8,610 nt of DNA from positions 1 to 8,610 of the forward strand of contig CAZPLZ010000140.1 of the NCBI GenBank assembly GCA_964587525.1, given 5' to 3'. Within the stretch, counting starts at the first letter, position 1. The number at the start of each line of letters is the position of its first letter. Source of the DNA: CAZPLZ01 sp964587525. Its GTDB lineage: Bacteria; Oederibacteriota; CAKKQC01. This document shows positions 1 through 5,527 of the stretch, piece after piece. The translations under genes and the position numbers were made by a program. A model generated the notes under the pieces. The model had not been told where the DNA came from and ran no database searches. It saw only the letters and a list, made by a program, of their open reading frames with translations.

Positions 1-153
1 CTGTGATGAACCCAAGAGAAAAAGCACGAGGCTTACTATGTCTTCAGGCTCATGCCCTCATCTGACCCCTTGTTAGTTTTATCTCAAGGCCAGCGACGAT
101 ATCCTACCAACGCATACGCAGGGCTAGAGACCGCAGGCGAATGCAGTCTGGCG
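1..153. other. Noncoding flank downstream of ftsH
   Basis: These 153 bases lie beyond the ftsH stop codon. I see no convincing coding region, tRNA or rRNA here. On the minus strand (the ftsH 3' side) I also see no GC-rich hairpin followed by a T run, so no intrinsic terminator is evident. Transcription may continue past the left edge or end by another route. The open frame that enters this stretch on the plus strand is an antisense shadow of ftsH. Confidence 0.5.
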
Positions 154-2046
154 TCAGGCTTGTTTGGAAACGGAGCGGGCGGCGACAGGAACCGCGGCGC
201 CGCCTGTGACATGCCCTTTGAGCAGCTCGTCCACCTCAGCCCCGTCCAGGATCTCGCGCTCCAGCAGCGCATTAGCCAGCCGGGTGAGCCGAGCGCGGTT
301 CCGCTTCAGCAGATCCATCGCCCGCTCGTAGCACGTGGAGATGATCTTGTGGACCTCCTGGTCAATCCGCTTGGCGGTCTCCTCACTGTAATTGCGCTCG
401 CGCATAAAGTCCCGGCCCAGGAAGATCTCCCTGTCGCGACGGCCAAACGTGCGGGGCCCCAGCTGCTCGTTCATCCCGAACTCGCACACCATCCGGTGCG
501 CCACGCCGGTCGCACGTTCCAGGTCATTGGCGGCGCCAGTGGTGATATCCTTCACCACCACCTCTTCAGCCGCGCGGCCACCCAGCAGCATCGTGATGTC
601 GTTTAAGAACTCCTGACGCGACCGGTTATACCGGTCCTCGGTCGGCAGCGACGCGGTGGTGCCCAGCGACTGGCCACGCGGGAGGATCGTCACCTTGTGC
701 AGCGGATCCGACCCCGGGATCAGCCAGCTCACCAGCGCGTGCCCGCCCTCGTGATACGCGGTGATCCTTTTCTCCTTCTCGCTGATGACGCGGCTCTTCC
801 GCGCCGGGCCCATCATGACTTTGTCCCTGGCCTCCTCCAGCTCGACTTGTTCCACGAACTTCTTGTCACGTCGCGCCGCCAGCAGCGCCGCCTCGTTCAC
901 CAGGTTCGCCAGGTCGGCACCCGTAAACCCCGGGGTCCCCCGTGCCACTTTTTTCAGGTCCACATCCGCGCTCACGGGCACCGAGCGAATGTGAACTTTT
1001 AGAATTCCCTCGCGACCCGCGATACCGGGGTTGTCCACCATCACATGGCGGTCAAACCGACCCGGCCGCAGCAGTGCAGGATCCAGCACATCTGGCCGGT
1101 TGGTCGCCGCCATAACGATAATGCCCCGGTTCGTGTCGAAGCCATCCATCTCCACCAGCATCGCGTTCAGGGTCTGCTCGCGCTCATCGTGACCACCGCC
1201 CATGCCGGCCCCGCGGTGACGTCCCACCGCATCGATCTCATCTATAAAGATGATGCACGGGGAATTCTTCTTGCCCTGCTCAAACAGGTCGCGCACGCGG
1301 GCCGCCCCCACCCCCACAAACATCTCCACGAAGTCACTGCCGCTGATCGAAAAGAACGGCGTAGCCGCCTCGCCAGCCACCGCCCGCGCCAGCAACGTTT
1401 TGCCGGTGCCCGGGGCACCGAGCAGCAACACGCCCCTGGGGATCCTCCCCCCGAGGCGCGAGAATTTCTGCGGATCTTTCAGGTACTCGATGATCTCCTG
1501 CAGTTCCTCCTTGGCCTCGTCCACGCCCGCCACGTCAGCGAATGTGACCTTGGGCTGGTTGTTCCCAGCGAGCTTCGCCCGGCTTTTGCCGAACGCAAGC
1601 GCGCCCGAGCCGCCGCCTTGCATCTGGCGCATGATGCTAAAGAACCACAGCACCAGCACCACGGGGATCACCACCTGGGCCAGCAGCGAAAGCATGGTCA
1701 TCCACCAAGGCCCCTCCACGGGCCTGCTCGAGATCTCCACCCCTGCGGCCGTGAGGATCTCGAACAGCTTGGCATCATCCGGCGCGTAAACAAAAAAGCG
1801 GCCGCCGTCCTTGTACGACCCCCGGATCTCCTTGATGGCCGAAGTCTCTTTCTGAAAGACGATCACTTCTAGCACTTCGCCGGCGGACGCCTTCGCCAGG
1901 AACTCGCTGTAACTGATTTCCTTGGCACCCGAACGCGGGTTTTTGCTGACAGCCAGGTACACGGCGAACAGGGCCACCCCGACCATCATCAGGCCCAGGA
2001 CATCGCCGCGCCAGGTACGTTTAAAAGGGTTGCGGGGTCGTGACAT
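154..2046 (-). CDS. ftsH: ATP-dependent zinc metalloprotease FtsH
   Basis: FtsH is a membrane-anchored hexameric AAA+ protease that unfolds and degrades misfolded membrane proteins and short-lived regulators, with its active domains in the cytoplasm. The 630 residues match the usual family length. TM1 is near residues 15-34, a small periplasmic domain follows, and TM2 is near 116-138. The AAA domain has Walker A GAPGTGKT at 210-217, pore motif MFVGVG at 242-247, Walker B IIFIDE at 265-270 and the second region of homology at 314-333 (ATNRP...RPGRFDR). The zinc protease motif is HEGGH at 432-436, where HEAGH is commoner; the likely third ligand is D508 in NDLERAT. The C-terminal tail is short and Ala-rich. 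The ATG lies 12 bases after the sensor gene stop with only a weak GGTAA-like Shine-Dalgarno, so it is probably last in the operon. All core catalytic motifs are intact. Confidence 0.98.
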   Translation of the reverse strand: MSRPRNPFKRTWRGDVLGLMMVGVALFAVYLAVSKNPRSGAKEISYSEFLAKASAGEVLEVIVFQKETSAIKEIRGSYKDGGRFFVYAPDDAKLFEILTAAGVEISSRPVEGPWWMTMLSLLAQVVIPVVLVLWFFSIMRQMQGGGSGALAFGKSRAKLAGNNQPKVTFADVAGVDEAKEELQEIIEYLKDPQKFSRLGGRIPRGVLLLGAPGTGKTLLARAVAGEAATPFFSISGSDFVEMFVGVGAARVRDLFEQGKKNSPCIIFIDEIDAVGRHRGAGMGGGHDEREQTLNAMLVEMDGFDTNRGIIVMAATNRPDVLDPALLRPGRFDRHVMVDNPGIAGREGILKVHIRSVPVSADVDLKKVARGTPGFTGADLANLVNEAALLAARRDKKFVEQVELEEARDKVMMGPARKSRVISEKEKRITAYHEGGHALVSWLIPGSDPLHKVTILPRGQSLGTTASLPTEDRYNRSRQEFLNDITMLLGGRAAEEVVVKDITTGAANDLERATGVAHRMVCEFGMNEQLGPRTFGRRDREIFLGRDFMRERNYSEETAKRIDQEVHKIISTCYERAMDLLKRNRARLTRLANALLEREILDGAEVDELLKGHVTGGAAVPVAARSVSKQA

Positions 2047-2058
2047 ATACGTTACCGC

Positions 2059-2640
2059 TTACCGTGTCTCTTTCTTATTCAGTGTATCAGCTACCTTCAG
2101 CAGCAGCAAGCCGGCCGCGGTGAGGCACGCACACGACAGCGCCACACCGGCCCACAGCCAGCGGGAAAACGAAGCCAAAGGCTTGAAGGTGAACCCAACC
2201 CGCAGCACCCCGCTGGCAAGCGGCACATCCACCTCCAGCACGCCATGGTCACGAATATCCTGTACGAGCGTGGCCTGAGCCTTAAGGGCCCGCTTCGTGT
2301 ACACGTTGTCGTACCGGCGTCCAATATCCGCGGCGTTGCTGTGGTACCTGGCACGGCCACCCGGGTCCAGAATCAGCGCGTAGGCGATCTCATCCCGCCT
2401 GGCGAGCTGGACGAGGCGCTCCACCAGCAGCAGATCGCTCCGGCTGGCCAGCGCCCCACGCACGAACGTGCCCAGCTCTTCCGTCTGCGAAACCCAGGAT
2501 TTGACCCAGGCCCGTTTCATCGCGTCCCGCGCCTGAAGCGCCACCAACACCACAAGCAAGACTGAAAGCAGCAGGGCGTAGGCGCCCACCCGGCGGCGGT
2601 TGGTCGTCCGGCGAGCCAACCCCAGAGGGCTCTGGATCAT
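2059..2640 (-). CDS. Two-TM periplasmic sensor-like protein, no output domain
   Basis: I do not recognise a named family. The 193 residues have a basic N-terminus (RRTTNRRR, 10-17), TM1 at about 18-36, an extracytoplasmic region of about 120 residues, TM2 at about 161-181 and a 12-residue cytoplasmic tail. The central region has the feel of a PAS-like/Cache sensor: a helical start, a beta strand ending in DPGGRARYHSN (92-102), an IGRRYD segment (106-111), then VLEVDVPL and GVLRVGF strands (134-150). This layout normally precedes HAMP, kinase or chemoreceptor domains, but none follows because ftsH begins 12 bases later. The ATG overlaps the TPR gene stop as ATGA with no strong Shine-Dalgarno, which suggests translational coupling. 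It may signal through a partner or serve as an assembly factor for the Tad-like apparatus; both ideas are inference. The gene looks intact rather than degraded. Confidence 0.75.
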   Translation of the reverse strand: MIQSPLGLARRTTNRRRVGAYALLLSVLLVVLVALQARDAMKRAWVKSWVSQTEELGTFVRGALASRSDLLLVERLVQLARRDEIAYALILDPGGRARYHSNAADIGRRYDNVYTKRALKAQATLVQDIRDHGVLEVDVPLASGVLRVGFTFKPLASFSRWLWAGVALSCACLTAAGLLLLKVADTLNKKETR

Positions 2641-3743
2641 CGGACCACGGACTTTTCTTGGATCAGCTCCAGACCCCGGCGGGCTTTGAAATCGTTAGCA
2701 TCCAGGAGCAGGATCTCCCGGTAGAGCCCGGCCGCTTCCTCCAGTTTTCCCGTCTGATACAGCCTGAGCGCCCGTGCGTGCAGTCCCTGAATCCGCTCCT
2801 GCGCAGCTTTCCAGGCGGCCTCTTCCTTGTCGCGGGCCTTGCCCAGCAACTTGAGGGTCCTGGCATCCTTAGGATCCAGCTCCATCACGATCTCCCATTC
2901 CCGCACGGCATCCGCCCAGAGTCCCTGCTCGTACGCCACCGCGCCACGGTTAAAGTGTTTCCTGATCAAAGCGAGTCGCGCCGCCTCCCGCGGGTCAATA
3001 CCCAACTGACGAAGCAGCTCCAGGGCTTCCGCGTGGTTCGGGTCAACCTGAAGCACCTTGCGCAGCGCCGTCTTGGCCTCGGCTTTCCGGCCAGCGGCGA
3101 TGGCCTCCCGCGCCCTTGACAAGTTCACAATCACGCTGCGCTCTTCCGCCCTCGTCCGGGAACGGTTGAAATAGGTCCAGAGCTGCTCGTGGGATGGCGA
3201 CGTGACCAGAGCCTTCTGGAACACCTCAGCCGCAGCCTCCCATCTCTCCCTCCGGTACAGCACCATGCCCTCTTCGAACAGTTTGCGAAGCAACTCATCA
3301 GCTTCGAGCGGGGAGGAGCGGTACCGCTCCTCCCTGAGATTATGCAGAATGCGGGAGGCCTCTTCGTTGGCGGGATCTTCTCGCAACGTGTCTTCGGCCA
3401 GCCGTTTCGCGTCAGCTTGCCGGCTTTCCCGGTACGCACGCTGGGCTTCCGTCATGAGTGTGGCGGGTTCGATATCCTCCAGGGGCACCGCGCTTGAAGT
3501 CTTGGGACGTCTCGTGCCGTGCGCGGCCAGCAGCTCCTGCGCACCCGGGTGATCAGGGGCAAGCCGTAGCACCACCCGCGCCTCCTCCACCGCATGGTAG
3601 CGCATCCCACGCGCGAGATACGCCTTCGCCAGCCCCCAGTGCTTCTCCACCGCCGTTGGGCCGGCGGTCCATGCGTGGCTCGCGAGGCCAATCCCGATGA
3701 ACGCCACCCATGCACACGTCAGGGGGCAGCCCCGGAACTTCAC
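2637..3743 (-). CDS. Exported TPR-repeat protein, possibly TadD-like
   Basis: This 368-residue protein has an N-terminal hydrophobic signal segment (about 11-27, CAWVAFIGIGLASHAWTAG) without a clear lipobox, so it is probably periplasmic or membrane-tethered. The rest is mostly tetratricopeptide-type helical repeats, approximately at 33-66, 98-128, 154-186, 207-240, 262-295 and 318-351. Typical signatures include AAEVFQKAL, LQVDPNHAEALELL, ELDPKDARTLKLLG and GKLEEAAGLYREILLLD. TPR scaffolds mediate protein-protein contacts. Tad pilus loci often contain a TPR protein (TadD) that aids secretin or pilus assembly, and the position straight after tadC supports a similar role; that link is inferred. 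The start is GTG, chosen because it overlaps the tadC stop as GTGA and has GGAGG 7 bases upstream. A 24-bp perfect palindrome sits inside the coding sequence. Confidence 0.85.
   Translation of the reverse strand: MKFRGCPLTCAWVAFIGIGLASHAWTAGPTAVEKHWGLAKAYLARGMRYHAVEEARVVLRLAPDHPGAQELLAAHGTRRPKTSSAVPLEDIEPATLMTEAQRAYRESRQADAKRLAEDTLREDPANEEASRILHNLREERYRSSPLEADELLRKLFEEGMVLYRRERWEAAAEVFQKALVTSPSHEQLWTYFNRSRTRAEERSVIVNLSRAREAIAAGRKAEAKTALRKVLQVDPNHAEALELLRQLGIDPREAARLALIRKHFNRGAVAYEQGLWADAVREWEIVMELDPKDARTLKLLGKARDKEEAAWKAAQERIQGLHARALRLYQTGKLEEAAGLYREILLLDANDFKARRGLELIQEKSVVR
3311..3334. repeat. 24-bp perfect palindrome inside the TPR gene
   Basis: The two 12-base arms, GGGAGGAGCGGT and its exact reverse complement, meet without a spacer. 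On the minus strand it encodes the REERYRSS region (about residues 137-144) between predicted TPR helices. It could form a cruciform or an mRNA hairpin, or be a remnant of a palindromic element. It may also be chance in GC-rich arginine/glutamate codons. Confidence 0.85.
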
Positions 3744-4627
3744 TTGAAGACCTCCAGCATCTGCAGAACCACGGGCCCGAGGAGCACCACGAAGATCGCG
3801 GGGAAGATGAAGAACACCAGCGGAAAGAGCAACTTCACCGGAGCCTTGTGCGCGGCTTCCTCCACCTGCTGGCGCCGGCGCACCCGCATCTGCTGCGAAA
3901 GCCCCTTGAGCGCTTCGGCCAGCCCCACCCCCATGCTGTCCGCCTGGATCAGCGTGCCCATGACTTCGGTGAGCTCGGGATTCCCGAGACCCGTAGCCAT
4001 GTCCCGCCAGGCCTGGTGCCGTCGTGCACCGAAGCGGATCTTCCCCAGCATCCGCGCGATCGCACCGGAGAGAATCCTCCCGTGGTATTTCTCGGACACC
4101 TCCTTCAGTCCCGCGTCCACGCTCAACCCCGCCTCGAACGACAGGGTGAGCAGGTCCAGGACGTCGGGCAGCTCACGCCGGATCTGCTTCTGCCGCCGCT
4201 CGTACCGGTCGCGCGCCAGCAGGTCTGGGACAAAGAACCCTGCAATCCCGCACGCCAGACCGAGCCCCCAATGCTCCAGAAGCCATGCCGAAAGACACGC
4301 CGCCACCAGGAACGCCAGCTCCTTGCCCGCCAGCCACGCCCCACTTCCTGGATCCTCCTCACCCAGCCACGCGCGCGCCCCTTTCGCATGCATCCGCACG
4401 GAGATCGACTTAAGCCACGGCACCTTCTCCTGCACGCTTCCCAGCTCCGCAAGCGAGGCGAGCACAAGCCCGCGAAAAGAAGGATCGAACCGTTGAACGC
4501 CTGCAGGCGCCGCACCGCCAATCCAGTTCCACAGGGCCAGATCCTTCAACTTCATCAGCGCCGCCCAGGTGACGCCGAAACCCACCCCGCCCGCCAGCGC
4601 CGCAAATCCAACCGCCGCTATAGTCAC
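3740..4627 (-). CDS. tadC: Tad pilus inner-membrane platform protein TadC (T2SSF domain)
   Basis: TadC pairs with TadB to form the inner-membrane platform on which the ATPase TadA drives assembly of Tad (Flp, type IVc) pili. The 295 residues fit the family. There is an N-terminal TM (about 1-24), a cytoplasmic linker, hydrophobic segments at about 103-134, the T2SSF domain from about 150 to 282 beginning RRELPDVLDLLTLSFEAGLSVDAGL, and a final TM at about 265-289 preceded by the family-typical EEAAHKAPVKLLFPL. The start is GTG at 4625-4627, with GAGGG 7 bases upstream, but that GAGGG lies inside the adjacent repeat unit. The stop overlaps the TPR gene start as GTGA. Deleting the repeats would also put the tadC GTG in a GTGA overlap with the tadB stop. 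Assignment to TadC rather than TadB rests on the C-terminal sequence and gene order. Confidence 0.9.
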   Translation of the reverse strand: MTIAAVGFAALAGGVGFGVTWAALMKLKDLALWNWIGGAAPAGVQRFDPSFRGLVLASLAELGSVQEKVPWLKSISVRMHAKGARAWLGEEDPGSGAWLAGKELAFLVAACLSAWLLEHWGLGLACGIAGFFVPDLLARDRYERRQKQIRRELPDVLDLLTLSFEAGLSVDAGLKEVSEKYHGRILSGAIARMLGKIRFGARRHQAWRDMATGLGNPELTEVMGTLIQADSMGVGLAEALKGLSQQMRVRRRQQVEEAAHKAPVKLLFPLVFFIFPAIFVVLLGPVVLQMLEVFK

Positions 4628-4634
4628 ATATCTA

Positions 4635-4639
4635 CCCTC
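4635..4639 (-). promoter_or_regulatory. tadC Shine-Dalgarno supplied by a repeat unit
   Basis: GAGGG on the minus strand lies 7 bases before the tadC GTG. It belongs to the repeat consensus and is not ancestral tadB sequence. The same GAGGG-TAGATAT-GTG arrangement occurs one unit upstream, 68 bases away. Confidence 0.55.
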
Positions 4640-4646
4640 ACCCCAA

Positions 4647-4670
4647 CCCTCTCCCGTATGCGGGAGAGGG
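4647..4670. repeat. Hairpin of the tadC-proximal repeat unit
   Basis: CCCTCTCCCG, a TATG loop, then CGGGAGAGGG form a perfect 10-bp stem. No T run follows in the minus-strand transcript (GGTTGGGGTGAGGG follows), so it is not a standard intrinsic terminator. As RNA it could stabilise or separate the tadB and tadC messages, as REP hairpins do in other operons. Confidence 0.9.
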
Positions 4671-4691
4671 AGTGAAGAAAAGACAAAGAGG

Positions 4692-4763
4692 TCACATATC
4701 TACCCTCACCCCTACCCTCTCCCGTATGCGGGAGAGGGAGTGAAGAGAAGACCAAGAGGTCAC
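4692..4763 (-). other. Putative 23-codon minicistron in repeat unit 2
   Basis: A GTG at 4761-4763 overlaps the tadB TGA as GTGA and has AAGG 7 bases upstream inside tadB. It opens 23 codons (MTSWSS start, same RIRERVGVRVDM end). The TGA at 4692-4694 overlaps the next minicistron GTG in the same way. This GTG would be the original tadC start position before the insertions, so ribosomes coupled from tadB should reach it first. Confidence 0.35.
4715..4738. repeat. Hairpin of the tadB-proximal repeat unit
   Basis: This has the same perfect 10-bp stem and TATG loop as the neighbouring unit 68 bases away. No change falls in either stem or loop; all three differences between the units are outside it, as expected if the hairpin is the conserved core of the element. 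Confidence 0.9.
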
Positions 4764-5467
4764 GGTTCGACCTTCACGATCGCGCAGATCGCCACCGCGC
4801 CGAGCACTTCCAGCGCCACCGCCACGGCCAACATGATCAAACCGATATCGGTGGTCCACAGCGGCCGTACAAACTGAGGATCCACCAGCGCCATGATCCC
4901 CACCAGGGCCACGGGAGTTAAGCCCACCACCCATCCCGACAACCGCCCCTGGGCCGTCAGCATCTTGAACTGCCCCCGCAGGCGCTCCCGCTCGCGGAGT
5001 GTTTCCACAAGCTGGGAAAGCAGCGGCACGAGATTGCCGCCGGTTGTCCGCGCCAGTTTAAGCCCCGCGACCAGAAGCTTCACCTCAGGCAGTGGCGAGC
5101 GGCGCTCAAATCCGGTCAGGGCAGCCTCCAGCGTGCTACCCAGTTGCATGTCGCTGACGATGCGCCGGAACTCCTCACCGGCCGGGCCCGTGAGCTGCGT
5201 GGAGGCCGTCTTCAGCGCCTGCGGCAGCGAGAGCCCTGCACGTACCGAGGTCGACACCACCATCAGCGCTTCCGGAAGTTGTCCCCGCAGGCGGTTCAGC
5301 CGCCGCGCGTTCAGCAGCCGGTCAATCCACGAGCGCTCCCGTGTGGTATCCACACCCTTAAGTTCAGCGGATGGGAGGAGCCGCTGGAGGACCGGCAACT
5401 TGAGAACGAGGGCGGCTACAGCGGCCGCGCACGCGACACCCACCAGGAGCGAGAGAACCACTGCCAT
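4760..5467 (-). CDS. tadB: Tad pilus inner-membrane platform protein TadB (T2SSF domain), short form
   Basis: TadB is the partner of TadC in the inner-membrane platform of Tad pili. The protein has 235 residues: an N-terminal TM (about 2-22), a short linker, a T2SSF domain at about 63-188 starting RGQLPEALMVVSTSVRAGLSLPQAL with the typical ARTTGGNLVPLL segment (139-150), and two C-terminal TMs at about 178-196 and 207-231. It is clearly shorter than the roughly 300 residues usual for TadB; the missing part is the N-terminal membrane and linker region. The start is forced: there is no in-frame ATG, GTG or TTG between the upstream stop codon and this ATG. No clear Shine-Dalgarno precedes it. 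No tadA lies upstream. The gene is 60 bases after the SPOR gene, and its stop directly abuts the repeat array. Confidence 0.88.
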   Translation of the reverse strand: MAVVLSLLVGVACAAAVAALVLKLPVLQRLLPSAELKGVDTTRERSWIDRLLNARRLNRLRGQLPEALMVVSTSVRAGLSLPQALKTASTQLTGPAGEEFRRIVSDMQLGSTLEAALTGFERRSPLPEVKLLVAGLKLARTTGGNLVPLLSQLVETLRERERLRGQFKMLTAQGRLSGWVVGLTPVALVGIMALVDPQFVRPLWTTDIGLIMLAVAVALEVLGAVAICAIVKVEP

Positions 5468-5504
5468 AGGGGGGCCATGGTAGCACCGGCGACCGGGCGA
5501 TGAA

Positions 5505-5522
5505 GATAACCCATGGGTTATC
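5505..5522. promoter_or_regulatory. 18-bp perfect dyad between the SPOR gene and tadB
   Basis: GATAACCCA is followed directly by its exact reverse complement TGGGTTATC. The site lies 5 bases past the SPOR gene stop and about 37 bases before the tadB ATG. As RNA it could make a 7-bp stem with a CAUG loop, but no T run follows on the minus strand, so a terminator is unlikely. A dimeric repressor or activator operator controlling the tad genes is plausible. I see no convincing -35/-10 pair beside it. Confidence 0.45.
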
Positions 5523-5527
5523 CCCGA

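Larger units (their letters stand above)
4624..4695 (-). other. Putative 23-codon minicistron in repeat unit 1
   Basis: A GTG at 4693-4695, with GAGGG 7 bases upstream, opens 23 sense codons (MTSLSF start, RIRERVGVRVDM end). The TGA at 4624-4626 overlaps the tadC GTG by four bases as GTGA. The peptide itself is probably meaningless; the possible role is carrying ribosomes to the tadC start. This is inferred from frame arithmetic only, and chance is a real alternative. Confidence 0.35.
4623..4763. repeat. Two tandem 68-bp REP-like units flanked by GTGAC
   Basis: Units at 4623-4690 and 4691-4758 match at 65 of 68 positions; the differences are 4645/4713, 4679/4747 and 4685/4753. A third copy of the 5-base boundary word (GTCAC on plus, GTGAC on minus) closes the array at 4759-4763. 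The array can be read as two 63-bp elements each bordered by a 5-bp direct repeat. Each contains CCCTCACCCC and a 10-bp-stem hairpin. I recall the CCCTCACCC...CCCTCTCCC...GGGAGAGGG style as a widespread dispersed repeat in many GC-rich genomes, but cannot check it here. No terminal inverted repeats and no transposase are visible. The array fills the whole tadB-tadC gap. Confidence 0.93.

Noticed and set aside
620..636. Inverted repeat with 7-bp arms (GACCGGT-TAT-ACCGGTC) in ftsH
   Set aside because: It is short, in a conserved coding region, and within chance expectation for GC-rich DNA of this length.
1045..1872. 275-codon plus-strand open frame opposite ftsH
   Set aside because: It is fully antisense to the conserved AAA domain of ftsH. 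The translation has no recognisable motifs and is rich in His and Arg, as mirror frames usually are.
2059..2640. Sensor gene as a frameshifted histidine kinase
   Set aside because: No kinase or HAMP sequence follows in any frame; the next 12 bases lead directly into ftsH.
4647..4670. Repeat hairpin as an intrinsic terminator between tadB and tadC
   Set aside because: The stem is strong, but G-rich sequence rather than a T run follows it in the direction of transcription.
3594..4675. Long plus-strand open frames of about 300 and 321 codons opposite tadC and the TPR gene start
   Set aside because: They are antisense to well-supported genes, have proline/arginine/histidine-rich low-complexity translations with no domain signature, and are expected in GC-rich coding DNA.
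4623..4763. The tandem repeats as a minimal CRISPR array
   Set aside because: The whole 68-bp period is conserved with no variable spacers, and no cas gene is near.
4692..4934. 80-codon minus-strand open frame running from inside tadB through one repeat unit
   Set aside because: Most of it is out of frame inside tadB and lacks any domain; only its final 23 codons, starting at the tadB stop overlap, are of interest as the minicistron.
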